In this document: positions 21,729-30,248 of the stretch, in pieces | Position numbering within the stretch: position 1 is the first letter of the stretch | Layout: each line of letters opens with the position of its first letter | Assembly: GCF_029504395.1 (NCBI RefSeq) | Contig: NZ_JAQFIF010000006.1 | Span: 62,001 to 126,000, forward strand | Reading direction: 5' to 3' | Source of the DNA: Arthrobacter sp. ES3-54 | GTDB taxonomy: Bacteria > Actinomycetota > Actinomycetes > Actinomycetales > Micrococcaceae | DNA: 64,000 bases | Translations under genes and position numbers: made by a program | The notes under the pieces: generated by a model | Databases searched by the model: none | Seen by the model: the letters and a program-made list of their open reading frames with translations, nothing else | Told to the model about the DNA's origin: nothing

Positions 21729-23098
21729 TGCTTGGCCTCTCCGTTGGCGTTGTTGGCCGCAGCGCCGGCGGATGCGGCGGTGGCGGGCAGCCGGAGCCGC
21801 ACTTCGGTGCCGTCCGGGCTGCTGATGATGGCGGCGGTGCCGCCGTGGCGGTTCATCCGGCCGATGATCGATTCCCGAACGCCGAGCCGGTCCGGGGGAA
21901 CCGCATCCGGGTCGAAGCCCGGTCCCCGGTCCTTGACGAAAACTTCTGCGGCGGCGTCGGTGACTTCGAGGTACACGGACACGGGAGCGCCGCCGTGCCG
22001 CGCGGCGTTCAGCATGGCCTCGCGGGCCGCCTGGACGAGGGCCTCGTGGCGCTGGGTCATGACGCAGTCCCCCACGCTGACCACTTCGACCGCGTGGCCC
22101 AGGGCGTCCTCGACCTCTGCGGCCGCGGACGTGATGCCTTCGGACAGCTGCCCGGATTCCTTGTCGGCGTCCCGGTACAGCCAGCCGCGCAGTTCCCGCT
22201 CCTGCGCGCGGGCCAGCCGGATGACGTCGTGCTCGTTGCCGGCCCGACGCTGGATCAGGGCGAGGGTCTGCAGCACGGAGTCATGGAGGTGGGCGGCGAT
22301 CTCTGCACGCTCGGTGGCGCGCACCCGCCCGGCGCGCTCGGTCTCCAGGTCGCGCCAGAACTTCAGCCCCCATGGCAGCAGCACCAGGGCCACGCCGCCG
22401 AGCACGGCCACCGAGGCCAGGAGGGCCAACCAGGTCTGTTCCCAGGATCCCGAGCCGGACACCATCACCAGGACGCCGGCCACCACGAGGGCGAGCCCGG
22501 CTGCGAGGCGCGCCCAGCCGCCGGCCTGGTCTGCTTTGGTCTTGTCCACCAGCCCCGCCCGGCGGGTCTCGTCCAGTTGCATCCAGGCGATCGCAGCACC
22601 GCCCAGGATCGCCGCAACCGGGATCAGGGTGCCGAGGGGCACGTCGACGCCGAGGAGCCGGGCGATCAGGATCCCGGCGGCCAGCAACAGGCCTGCGCCC
22701 AGCAGGATCTCCTTGCCGAAGGGCATGCCCGGCACCTTGGACCACCAGGACCCCGGCGCCGGGGTCCCGGGTGTGCCGGCGGTCCCGGGCTTTGCTGGAA
22801 CTCCGGGGGCTGCCGGGGTGGCCGGGATTCCGGGGGCGTCCGGGGAGCTGACTGCCGGGGCGATCGGCGACGCCGGGCGGCGGGCGTTGCGCCGGGCGCT
22901 TTCATCCGCTGTGGGGACCATGATCCAGAGCCAGGCGTAGAAGGCGACCCCGGCGCCGCCCGCGAGCGCAGCCACCGCCATGCCGATCCTGACCATGCGC
23001 ACCGGCCAGCCCAGGTGGTTGGCGAGGCCTGCGCAAACGCCGGCAATCACGCGATCGCTGCTGCGGACCAGCGGCGGGCGGGCGGGCGCGGTTGTCAT
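21725..23098 (-). CDS. PspC-domain sensor histidine kinase
   Basis: This 457-residue membrane kinase begins with a PspC domain (SSDRVIAGVCAGLANHLG, then a transmembrane helix to about residue 61). A Pro/Gly-rich linker and about four more membrane helices (residues 125-240) follow. The DHp segment contains the phospho-accepting H272 in AAHLHDSVLQT; the ATP-binding domain has NAARHGG and DRGPGFDP. It belongs to the NarL-type kinases. The fusion of PspC to a kinase is an actinobacterial arrangement linked to cell-envelope stress sensing. It is divergent from the PspC gene at 23223. Confidence 0.9.
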   Translation of the reverse strand: MTTAPARPPLVRSSDRVIAGVCAGLANHLGWPVRMVRIGMAVAALAGGAGVAFYAWLWIMVPTADESARRNARRPASPIAPAVSSPDAPGIPATPAAPGVPAKPGTAGTPGTPAPGSWWSKVPGMPFGKEILLGAGLLLAAGILIARLLGVDVPLGTLIPVAAILGGAAIAWMQLDETRRAGLVDKTKADQAGGWARLAAGLALVVAGVLVMVSGSGSWEQTWLALLASVAVLGGVALVLLPWGLKFWRDLETERAGRVRATERAEIAAHLHDSVLQTLALIQRRAGNEHDVIRLARAQERELRGWLYRDADKESGQLSEGITSAAAEVEDALGHAVEVVSVGDCVMTQRHEALVQAAREAMLNAARHGGAPVSVYLEVTDAAAEVFVKDRGPGFDPDAVPPDRLGVRESIIGRMNRHGGTAAIISSPDGTEVRLRLPATAASAGAAANNANGEAKQ

Positions 23099-23222
23099 GG
23101 ATCAATCCAAGCATGGATCGGGGTTCCCCGGACGCGTTTGAGGGCCCAACCGGGGGCCACTCAGGGACCGTTCAGGGTGTTCCCCAGTAGAGCCCGGCGC
23201 CGGGAACGGGAAGGATCGAAGT

Positions 23223-24854
23223 ATGAACCCGCACACTCCGCACCCCGATGAAGGCCCGGCCTCCGCAGACCGGCCAACCACGGATGGACCCTCCGCAGAA
23301 CGTCCAGACACAGAACGTCCGGACACTGACCTTCCGGACGCAGAAGTTCCGGACACGCAACGTCCAGCCACAAACCAGCCCACCGCCCCTCCAGCAGGCT
23401 CCGGGCCGGTTGGCGCGTCGCCGACGGAGCCCCGGCCGACGGAACCGCAGCCGATAGAACCCCCGCCGCTGGAGCCCCCGCCGCTTTACCCGCCCGGCGA
23501 CCCGAATGGACCGTTCCCCGGCCGAGAAACCCAGAATTTCTTCGACTGGATCCGCAGCCAGGGCATCTACCGCGGACGCGACCGCTGGATCGGCGGCGTG
23601 GCCAGCGGCATAGCCCACCGGCTCGGCGTCGATCCCCTGATCATTCGCGGCGTCCTGATCGTCCTGACCGTCTTCGCCGGAATTGGCGTTCTCGCCTACG
23701 GTCTCGCCTGGGCGCTGCTGCCCGAACCTGACGGCCGAATTCACGTCCAGGAGGCCGCCGCAGGGCGGTGGACGGCCGGCATGACCGGCGCCCTCATCAC
23801 CTCGGTTATCGGTTTCCCCAGCCTGGGCAGCGGTGTCTGGGGCTGGGACCGCTTCGGCTTTGGCGCCTTCGTCTGGACCGTCTTCTGGGTGGGCGGCGCC
23901 ATCTACCTCGTCTACTACCTGACCCAGCGCAACAAGATCCGGAACGGAGCCACTCCCATGCCATCGCGTTACGAGTCCAGCAGCCCGGCCGGTGCCGCGA
24001 CTTTCGCGGGCAGCACCGGCACCGGCACCGGGCAGCAGTCCGCGGGCAGCTTCCCGCAGGGCGGCGGCCGGGCCTATGGCTACCCCGTCGACGGCTCCGC
24101 CGTCTCCGGCGCCGGCCCGGACTGGGGACCGCCCCCGCCGTCGGGCCCCATCCCACCCGGCCCTGTTCCGCCCGGCGGCTATGGCCCGGGATCCGGGGCC
24201 ACCCCGCCCCCTCCCGCCGCACCGCGCAGCCCTGGCCCCGGCACGCCGGCCGTCGCCATTACCGTCGGCTCCGCCCTCCTGGTGGGCGGCGGCATCAAGG
24301 CCCTCGACGCCGCCAACGTGATTGATCTCGGTGACGCCGGCAATGCCCTGGTCTGGGCCATCGGCGCGGCCATCCTGGGGCTCGGTATCCTGGTCGCAGG
24401 GTTGCGGGGCCGGACCTCCGGAATCCTGGGGTTCTTCGCGGTGGTGGCCCTGCTGATCGGCGCAATCTTCAGCGTGGTCCCGCACGGGGACCGGTTCCGT
24501 TTCCAGAACGCCGACTGGACGCCGTCGAGCATTGAACAGGCCAGCGGCGGCTTCGAAATCACCGGCGGCGCCGGGACCGTGGACCTGACCAAGCTGGCGC
24601 TGAATCCGCCCCTGGGCTCCGACGTCGTTGTTCCGATCGACGCGACGGCCAGCAACCTCACCGTTGTCATCCCCACCACCGTCCCCGTCCAGGTCCAGGC
24701 GGACATGACCATGGGCAACCTCCACGACGGCAACCAGGACCGCGGCGGCATGACGAAACAGCAAACCGACTACAACACCTCGCAGCCCGGCGCCCGGATG
24801 GTCCTGAAGATCTCCGGCACCGTCAGCAACGTGACCATCAAGGAAGGCAACTGA
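23223..24854 (+). CDS. PspC-domain membrane protein with LiaF-like C-terminal domain
   Basis: This 543-residue protein starts with about 100 residues of repetitive Pro/Glu/Asp/Thr sequence (units like ERPDT). A PspC domain follows near residues 115-180 (DRWIGGVASGIAHRLGVD, then a membrane helix ending YGLAWALLPEPDG). Further transmembrane helices and a Gly/Pro/Ser linker come next, then a C-terminal beta-rich domain (VVIPTTVPVQVQADMTMGNL) like the LiaF/DUF4097 adhesin-type fold. A GGAAGG site precedes the ATG. It is divergent from the PspC kinase and probably acts with it as sensor or modulator of envelope stress. Confidence 0.85.
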   Translation: MNPHTPHPDEGPASADRPTTDGPSAERPDTERPDTDLPDAEVPDTQRPATNQPTAPPAGSGPVGASPTEPRPTEPQPIEPPPLEPPPLYPPGDPNGPFPGRETQNFFDWIRSQGIYRGRDRWIGGVASGIAHRLGVDPLIIRGVLIVLTVFAGIGVLAYGLAWALLPEPDGRIHVQEAAAGRWTAGMTGALITSVIGFPSLGSGVWGWDRFGFGAFVWTVFWVGGAIYLVYYLTQRNKIRNGATPMPSRYESSSPAGAATFAGSTGTGTGQQSAGSFPQGGGRAYGYPVDGSAVSGAGPDWGPPPPSGPIPPGPVPPGGYGPGSGATPPPPAAPRSPGPGTPAVAITVGSALLVGGGIKALDAANVIDLGDAGNALVWAIGAAILGLGILVAGLRGRTSGILGFFAVVALLIGAIFSVVPHGDRFRFQNADWTPSSIEQASGGFEITGGAGTVDLTKLALNPPLGSDVVVPIDATASNLTVVIPTTVPVQVQADMTMGNLHDGNQDRGGMTKQQTDYNTSQPGARMVLKISGTVSNVTIKEGN

Positions 24855-24855
24855 C

Positions 24856-25119
24856 ATGAGCAGCTATGACGACTCGCGGCCGGACGCCGCCGGCCAGGAC
24901 CAGGAAGCGGGCTCCCCCGCCCGGGTGGGCACGGTGGTCTGGGGACTGACAGTGGTGGCACTGGCCGCGCTGATCATCATTTCCCGGCTCGGCATCGTGG
25001 CCCTCAACGGCACGTATGTCCTGATCGGCCTGATGATCGGAGCCGGGGCCGCCCTGATCGTGGGCGGACTGGTCTCGGCGAGCAGGCGTGACAATAAGCC
25101 AACGACAGGGAAGTCTTGA
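24856..25119 (+). CDS. Small two-helix membrane protein
   Basis: This 87-residue protein has a polar N-terminus and two predicted transmembrane helices (VVWGLTVVALAALIII and YVLIGLMIGAGAALIVGGL) with a basic tail. It starts one base after the stop of the preceding PspC gene and three bases before the next, so the three genes form one operon. No family is recognised; position suggests a part in the PspC stress module. Confidence 0.75.
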   Translation: MSSYDDSRPDAAGQDQEAGSPARVGTVVWGLTVVALAALIIISRLGIVALNGTYVLIGLMIGAGAALIVGGLVSASRRDNKPTTGKS

Positions 25120-25122
25120 ACC

Positions 25123-25377
25123 ATGGATAAATTCTTCGACACCATCCGGGGCTTCGGCCTGAAACGTGGTCCGCAGCGCTGGCTTGGCGGCGTCTGCGGC
25201 GGAATTGCCGCCAAACTAAATATTGATGTGGCCTATGTCCGGATCGCCTACCTGCTCCTGAGCCTGCTCCCCGGGCCGGCATTCGTGGTCTACATCGTGG
25301 CGTGGCTGCTCCTGCCGGACCAGCGCAACGCAATCGTCCTCGAAAGCTTCCTCTCGAAGCGTGCCTCCCGGCCCTGA
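25123..25377 (+). CDS. Stand-alone PspC-domain protein
   Basis: This 84-residue protein is almost only a PspC domain: RGPQRWLGGVCGGIAAKLN followed by one hydrophobic helix ending YIVAWLLLPDQRN. PspC proteins are inner-membrane partners in phage-shock and LiaRS-like responses. It is the third PspC protein in this locus and the last gene of the plus-strand operon, ahead of a strong terminator. Confidence 0.87.
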   Translation: MDKFFDTIRGFGLKRGPQRWLGGVCGGIAAKLNIDVAYVRIAYLLLSLLPGPAFVVYIVAWLLLPDQRNAIVLESFLSKRASRP

Positions 25378-25456
25378 CGTCGATCACCGGCCGCGATCAC
25401 AGGCCGTCCCGGCCCCTGCGGCCTTCGGCGCCCGGCAGCTGCGCCGCACCACTAAT

Positions 25457-25491
25457 GGGTGCCCCCGCCTTGAAGGCGGGGGCACCCTTTT
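25457..25491 (+). terminator. Intrinsic terminator after the PspC operon
   Basis: GGGTGCCCCCGCC pairs perfectly with GGCGGGGGCACCC over 13 bp around a TTGAA loop, followed by TTTT. This is the most canonical terminator in the window. Confidence 0.9.
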
Positions 25492-25524
25492 GTAACCGTT
25501 TGTGTCCTGCCCCACACGCGCCAC

Positions 25525-25530
25525 TAGACT
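25525..25530 (+). promoter_or_regulatory. Predicted -10 element of pfkA
   Basis: TAGACT lies 60 bases upstream of the pfkA ATG, giving a leader of about 55 bases. No good -35 is visible. Confidence 0.35.
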
Positions 25531-25590
25531 CTAGGTGAGCTCAGCGTGGCGCTCTGCCTGTACCCCTTCAAACCAGGATTTGAGCCATAC

Positions 25591-26616
25591 ATGAAAATTG
25601 GAATCCTCACCAGCGGCGGAGACTGCCCCGGCCTGAACGCCGTCATCCGTGGCGCCGTCCTCAAGGGAATCGCGGTCCACGGCCAGCAGTTCGTAGGATT
25701 CAAGGATGGCTGGCGCGGCGTTGTTGAAGGCGACATCGTAGAGATTCCCCGCACCATGGTCCGCGGCATCGCCAAGCAGGGCGGCACCATCCTCGGCACG
25801 TCCCGCACCAACCCGTTTGAGAACGGCGGCGGACCAGACGTCATCAAAGCCAACATGGACCGGCTCGGGATCGACGCCATCATCGCCATCGGCGGCGAAG
25901 GCACCCTGGCTGCCGCAAAGCGGCTCACCGACGCCGGCCTCAAGATCGTGGGAGTGCCCAAGACCGTCGACAACGATCTCGACGCCACGGACTACACCTT
26001 CGGCTTCGACACCGCCGTGGAAATCGCCACCGAGGCAATCGACCGGCTGCGCACCACCGGAGAGTCCCACCACCGCTGCATGATTGCCGAAGTCATGGGA
26101 CGGCACGTGGGCTGGATCGCCTTGCACGCCGGCATGGCCTCCGGCGCCCACGCCATCCTGATCCCGGAGCAGAAGGCCTCCATGGAACAGATCGCCGAGT
26201 GGGTCATCTCCGCCCACGACCGTGGCCGCGCCCCGCTGCTTGTCGTCGCCGAGGGGTTCGTGCCCGAAGGCCAGGAGTCCCCGCACTCGGAACGCGGCCT
26301 CGACACGTTTGGCCGCCCCCGCCTCGGCGGCATCGCCGAAATGCTGGCGCCCGAACTGGAGGCACGCACCGGCATCGAGACCCGCGCGACGGTCCTTGGC
26401 CACATCCAGCGCGGTGGCGTCCCGACGGCGTTCGACCGCGTCCTGGCCACCCGCCTGGGCATGGCGGCCATCGATTCGGTGGTGGAAAAGCGCTGGGGCA
26501 CTATGGTGTCGCTGCACGGCACGGATATTGTGCACGTCGGTTTCGACGCCGCGCTCGGCAACCTCAAGTCCGTACCGCAGAGCCGCTACGACGAGGCCGC
26601 TGTACTCTTCGGCTAA
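25591..26616 (+). CDS. pfkA: 6-phosphofructokinase
   Basis: This 341-residue enzyme phosphorylates fructose 6-phosphate in glycolysis. The ATG giving MKIGILTSGGDCPGLNAVIRG is used; the frame opens earlier but the extra residues do not look conserved. Key positions follow E. coli numbering: G104 (in GGEGT) favours ATP, whereas K124 (in GVPKTVDND) replaces the Gly of classic ATP enzymes and is usual in pyrophosphate or mixed group III enzymes. The mixed signature is common in actinobacteria, so ATP use is likely but not certain. Confidence 0.92.
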   Translation: MKIGILTSGGDCPGLNAVIRGAVLKGIAVHGQQFVGFKDGWRGVVEGDIVEIPRTMVRGIAKQGGTILGTSRTNPFENGGGPDVIKANMDRLGIDAIIAIGGEGTLAAAKRLTDAGLKIVGVPKTVDNDLDATDYTFGFDTAVEIATEAIDRLRTTGESHHRCMIAEVMGRHVGWIALHAGMASGAHAILIPEQKASMEQIAEWVISAHDRGRAPLLVVAEGFVPEGQESPHSERGLDTFGRPRLGGIAEMLAPELEARTGIETRATVLGHIQRGGVPTAFDRVLATRLGMAAIDSVVEKRWGTMVSLHGTDIVHVGFDAALGNLKSVPQSRYDEAAVLFG

Positions 26617-26715
26617 GCGGCCTCATCGGCCAAGCGGCTCGCTGCCCGGCCCGGATTAGGCCGGCCCGGATCGGGTGGACTGCACGATCCGGCCGGTAGC
26701 CCGGCCCGCGGTGGG

Positions 26716-26721
26716 TAGGGT
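26716..26721 (+). promoter_or_regulatory. Leaderless -10 element (acetyltransferase at 26728)
   Basis: TAGGGT ends six bases before the ATG at 26728, with no ribosome-binding site between. Confidence 0.5.
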
Positions 26722-26727
26722 TGATTC

Positions 26728-27438
26728 ATGACTCTTGAGCCCGGTTCCGCTGAAATTGTCCAGCTTGCGTGGGCGCGTCGCTTGGGGTTCGACGACGGCG
26801 CGTTCGCGGCTGCCGCCGGCGTACGGCTCACCCGGGCGGACGAGAGCGCCCGGGCGGTGCAGTTCGTCCGCCTGTTCGGCAACTCCGCCCTGGTGGGCCC
26901 GCAATGGGCGCTGGACGCCGCCGTCGGCCTCGCCGACGAGGAACTCGCCCAGCACGTAACGCTGCTGACCATCACCCGCGGGCACGGCGGCCACGGGCTG
27001 GGCGCCGCCGCGCTCTTCTTCGCCGACGACCTCCCCCTGCAGCAGCCTTCCGAGGAACTGACTGTCTCGCACGGGAACCCGGAAGCGACCGAACTGGAGA
27101 CGTTCTGCCCGCCCGATGACGTCAATGAGGTGGGCCTCGCCGAACTCGAACACCGCTTTACTGTCCTGCATCTGGAAGACGGGCGCCGGACGCCCGTGGC
27201 CTGCGGGGCCTACGCCGAATGGGAAGGGCTCCTGGCCCATCTTGGCGTGCTGGTTGCGCCCGAATGGCGGCGCCGCGGCCTGGGCAAGCTGGCCGCCTCG
27301 ATAGCCGCCCACGAAGCCCTGGCCGCCGGGCTGACGCTGCAGTGGCGTTCAGAGGTCAGCAACAAGGGTTCGCTGGCGCTGGCCCGCAGCCTGGGTTTCT
27401 CCGCCGGCGGCATCCAGACCAGCGTGCTGCTGGGCTGA
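26728..27438 (+). CDS. GNAT-family N-acetyltransferase
   Basis: This 236-residue protein carries a C-terminal GNAT core with the acetyl-CoA motif PEWRRRGLGKLAASIAAH near residues 177-194, followed by a LARSLGFSAGG C-terminal motif. The N-terminal 100 residues are not recognised. The substrate is unknown. It starts 111 bases after pfkA and is convergent with the MFS gene. Its ATG directly follows a -10 element, so it is probably read from a leaderless mRNA independent of pfkA. Confidence 0.82.
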   Translation: MTLEPGSAEIVQLAWARRLGFDDGAFAAAAGVRLTRADESARAVQFVRLFGNSALVGPQWALDAAVGLADEELAQHVTLLTITRGHGGHGLGAAALFFADDLPLQQPSEELTVSHGNPEATELETFCPPDDVNEVGLAELEHRFTVLHLEDGRRTPVACGAYAEWEGLLAHLGVLVAPEWRRRGLGKLAASIAAHEALAAGLTLQWRSEVSNKGSLALARSLGFSAGGIQTSVLLG

Positions 27439-27455
27439 TCCGGATGCCCGGCGGG

Positions 27456-29030
27456 CTAGCCGCGCTCCGCGGCGGCCTTCTCCGTGCCCGCGCCGGCCGT
27501 CGCGCCGGCGCCTGCATCTGAATCGGCGCCTGACTCCGTACCCACAGCTGCGGCAGGGCCCGGCTCGCCCCAGCCTTGGACCGGCTTGGGCTTGGCGAAG
27601 AAGAGCGCCACGGCAGCGCCGAGCAGGATGACCGCCGCCGGCAGCAGGATGGATTGGGCCATCGCCGTCGAGAACCCCTCGTGGAGCGCCTCGGGCAAGG
27701 CGCCGCCGAAGCCCATCGGGCTGGCGTCTGCGCCCTCTCCGGGCCGGGCGGGGAGTTCGGCCGCCAGCCGCGCCTGGATGAGGACGGCGATAGCGGCGCT
27801 GCCGAGCACGGCGCCGATCTGGCGGGTGGTGTTGTAGACGCCCGAGCCGGCTCCGGCCTGCCGCGGCGGCAGGTTGCGCGTGACGGTGGAGCTCAACGGC
27901 GCCCAAATGCCCGCATTGGCGAAGCCCAGCACTGCACTCGGCAGCAGGAACAGCAAGATGGGCGTGTCCGGGTGCATCAGCAGGGCATTCCAGAACAGCG
28001 CCACGGACATCAGGACCAGGCCGGCCGCGGTGATGAATTTCGGGTTGACCTTGTCGATGATCCGGCCGACGACGGGGGCGAGGCCGCCCGAGATCAGCGC
28101 CATCGGCACCATCATGAGCGCCGACTGGGTCGGCGTCAGGCCGCGGACGATCTGGTAGTAGAAGATCAGCGGCAGGCTGAATGCCGTGACGGTGAAGCCC
28201 ACGGTGGTGATCGCAATGTTTGCGAGCGAGAAGTTCCGGTCCTTGAAAAGGGACAGGGGCAGCAGCGGTTCGCCCTTGTTGAACCGCTGCCACAGGACAA
28301 AGACCACCAGCACGGCGATGCCGCTGATGATCAGGCCCCAGACGGTGATGGGGCCGGCGATGGTGCCCCAGTCGTACGTCTCGCCCTCCTGGATGCCGAA
28401 GACCAGCAGGAACAGGCCGAGGGCGCTAAGCAGCACGCCGGGAATGTCGAACTTGTGCGGGTGGGTGGTCAGCGAAGGGACAAAACGCTGGGCGAGGATG
28501 AAGCCGGCAATCCCGACCGGGACGTTGATGAAGAAGATCCATTCCCAGCCGAGGCCGTCCACCAGCACGCCGCCGAGGATCGGGCCGACCAGGGTGGCGA
28601 CGCCGGCCGTCGCGCCCCAGATGCCCATGGCCGCGCCGCGGCGGTCCGGGGGGAAGATCCGGGTAATGACGGCCATGGTCTGCGGCGTCATCATGGCAGC
28701 GCCGAGGCCCTGGACCACGCGGGCGCCAATGAGGGTCTGGACGTCGCCGGAGAGGCCGCACCACAGCGATGCCATGGTGAAGACGACGAGTCCGGAGAGG
28801 TAGAGCTTCTTCGGTCCGAAGCGGTCGCCGAGCCGGCCTGTGATGAGGAGCGGCACGGCATAGGCGAGCAGGTAGGCGCTGGTCACCCAGATCACCGAGT
28901 TGATGTCAGTGTTGAGGCCCTCCATGATGCTCGGATTGGCCACCGAGACGATGGTGGTGTCGATCAGGATCATGAAGAAGCCGATCACCAGGGACCAGAG
29001 TGCCGGCCATGGCCGGGCTACGTTTTCCAT
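27456..29030 (-). CDS. MFS drug:proton antiporter, DHA2 (14-helix) family
   Basis: This 524-residue transporter has the EmrB/QacA layout with 14 hydrophobic segments. Landmarks are LIDTTIVSVANPSI in helix 1, GRLGDRFGPKKLYL in the first cytoplasmic loop, GLGAAMMTPQTMAV, and the WEWIFFINVPVG motif. Function: proton-driven efflux of lipophilic drugs. The C-terminal tail after the last helix is Gly/Ala/Glu-rich. It lies 80 bases after padR on the same strand, with AAGGAA before its ATG, and is presumably de-repressed when PadR binds a drug. Confidence 0.9.
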   Translation of the reverse strand: MENVARPWPALWSLVIGFFMILIDTTIVSVANPSIMEGLNTDINSVIWVTSAYLLAYAVPLLITGRLGDRFGPKKLYLSGLVVFTMASLWCGLSGDVQTLIGARVVQGLGAAMMTPQTMAVITRIFPPDRRGAAMGIWGATAGVATLVGPILGGVLVDGLGWEWIFFINVPVGIAGFILAQRFVPSLTTHPHKFDIPGVLLSALGLFLLVFGIQEGETYDWGTIAGPITVWGLIISGIAVLVVFVLWQRFNKGEPLLPLSLFKDRNFSLANIAITTVGFTVTAFSLPLIFYYQIVRGLTPTQSALMMVPMALISGGLAPVVGRIIDKVNPKFITAAGLVLMSVALFWNALLMHPDTPILLFLLPSAVLGFANAGIWAPLSSTVTRNLPPRQAGAGSGVYNTTRQIGAVLGSAAIAVLIQARLAAELPARPGEGADASPMGFGGALPEALHEGFSTAMAQSILLPAAVILLGAAVALFFAKPKPVQGWGEPGPAAAVGTESGADSDAGAGATAGAGTEKAAAERG

Positions 29031-29110
29031 GGGGTTCCTTAGGGGCTGGTGTGAACGTTGGGGCTAAGTGTTGGGGCGGCCAGGTCCAGGCCGGGGGGTT
29101 CTGCAAGAGT

Positions 29111-29674
29111 TCACCACGGCAATTCGCCGGAGCGGAGCTGGTCCTGAAGGCTGCGGATCCAGGCCATTTCGGCCTGCAGCGTGCACTGCTGGAACTGGAC
29201 ATCGATCCAGTACTTGCGCTCCACGCCTTTCTTCTTCAGCAGTTCCTCGCCGGAGACCAGGAAGTGGAGCTGCTCCTGCAACGCCTGGAGCCGCCGGTCG
29301 AGGAGTTCGACGACGACGCCGGCGGGCAGGTTGTAGGCCTCGGAGATGGCCAGTGGGAAGGACGGGTATTCGTTGACCGGGGCGGCCAGCATATCCTGCA
29401 GCCACTTCGTGAACGCCTCGCGACCGGCTGCCGAGATGGTGTACGTGGTGCGCTCCGGACGGTTGCCTCCCCGGTCCGTTCCCGTCGCTGCGACGAGACC
29501 CTGCTCTTCGAGCCGGCCGACGGCGTGATACAGAGTTCCTGGCCGGACCTTGACCAACCGGTCTTCGTGCCGTGCGATCAGGAGCTGGTACATCTCGTAG
29601 GGATGCATCGGTTCTTCCACGAGCAGGGAGAGTGCGGCGATACCCAGCGGTGTCAGTGCGGTTGCCCGGGCCAT
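29111..29674 (-). CDS. PadR-family transcriptional repressor
   Basis: This 187-residue regulator has the PadR winged helix at its N-terminus (ALSLLVEEPMHPYEMYQLL; VRPGTLYHAVGRLEEQGLV) and a C-terminal helical dimerisation domain with a coiled-coil feel (LLDRRLQALQEQLHFL). PadR proteins repress phenolic-stress or multidrug pumps and lose DNA binding on ligand contact. It is the first gene of a padR-exporter operon whose promoter is overlapped by a palindrome. Confidence 0.9.
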   Translation of the reverse strand: MARATALTPLGIAALSLLVEEPMHPYEMYQLLIARHEDRLVKVRPGTLYHAVGRLEEQGLVAATGTDRGGNRPERTTYTISAAGREAFTKWLQDMLAAPVNEYPSFPLAISEAYNLPAGVVVELLDRRLQALQEQLHFLVSGEELLKKKGVERKYWIDVQFQQCTLQAEMAWIRSLQDQLRSGELPW

Positions 29675-29680
29675 GGTGCC

Positions 29681-29719
29681 GTCCTCTTCGGTCTAAAACA
29701 GTCCTCTTCGGTCAAAACT
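29681..29719. repeat. 20-bp direct duplication in the padR leader
   Basis: GTCCTCTTCGGTC followed by AAAAC-type sequence occurs at 29681-29700 and again at 29701-29719. The repeat contains the GAGG ribosome-binding sequence of padR (minus strand), so the leader carries two copies of it. Confidence 0.75.
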
Positions 29720-29737
29720 GCGATTACTCCACTGAAG

Positions 29738-29766
29738 ATTATTCCACGTGGAGTATTTGGGTGCAA
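29738..29766 (-). promoter_or_regulatory. padR promoter with internal operator
   Basis: TTGCAC (29761-29766), 17 bases, AATAAT (29738-29743) on the minus strand. The near-perfect palindrome TATTCCACGTGGAGTA (29740-29755) fills the spacer and touches the -10, and another ACTCCAC half-site lies at 29726-29732. This is the expected place for autorepression by PadR. Confidence 0.65.
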
Positions 29767-29819
29767 TCTTCCCCGGATCCGCCCCGGCCGAGCCTCACCC
29801 GGGCCCGGACCGGGTTTTG

Positions 29820-30248
29820 TTAGCCCAGAAGGGCCAGGATCTCCGTGCGGGCGAACATTTGCGCGGCGGCCCGCGCGGTGGGGGTGCCGGCGTCGGGGTC
29901 GGCCCCGGCGTCCAACAGCTCCCGGGCGACGTCCGTGTAGCCCTTGAAGACAGCGCCGGCCAGCGGCGTCTGGCCGCGGTCGTTAGGTGCGTTGGCGTCG
30001 CCGCCATGGTCCAGGATCAGCCGGACGGTGCCGGCGTGACCGTGGTAGGCCGCCAGCATGAGGAGTGAGTCGCCGGAGGAAGTGGTCAGCGTGGCCGGCG
30101 CGCCGGCGGCCAGATAGCTGCCCAGCAGCGCGGAGTTGCCCTCGCGGGCCGCGTCGAAGAGCGTGTGGGCCAGCTTCAGCGTCTCGTCGTCGGGCGCGGC
30201 GCCAACGCTGTCCGGCAGGCCCTCTTCCAATGGGGACTCGCCGCTCAT
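29820..30248 (-). CDS. Ankyrin-repeat protein
   Basis: This 142-residue protein contains two clear ankyrin repeats (DSLLMLAAYHGHAGTVRLIL; QTPLAGAVFKGYTDVARELL) with the DANAPNDRG and GADPDAG turns, flanked by half repeats. No enzymatic domain is present, so it is probably a protein-interaction module in the cytoplasm. Its ATG overlaps the stop codon of ygfZ (ATGA junction), so the two genes are translationally coupled. Its partner is unknown. Confidence 0.85.
   Translation of the reverse strand: MSGESPLEEGLPDSVGAAPDDETLKLAHTLFDAAREGNSALLGSYLAAGAPATLTTSSGDSLLMLAAYHGHAGTVRLILDHGGDANAPNDRGQTPLAGAVFKGYTDVARELLDAGADPDAGTPTARAAAQMFARTEILALLG

Noticed and set aside
23172..24857. Minus-strand open frame (561 codons) opposite the PspC gene
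   Set aside because: The plus strand has clear PspC and membrane domains; the antisense product is low-complexity Gly/Arg/Asp.
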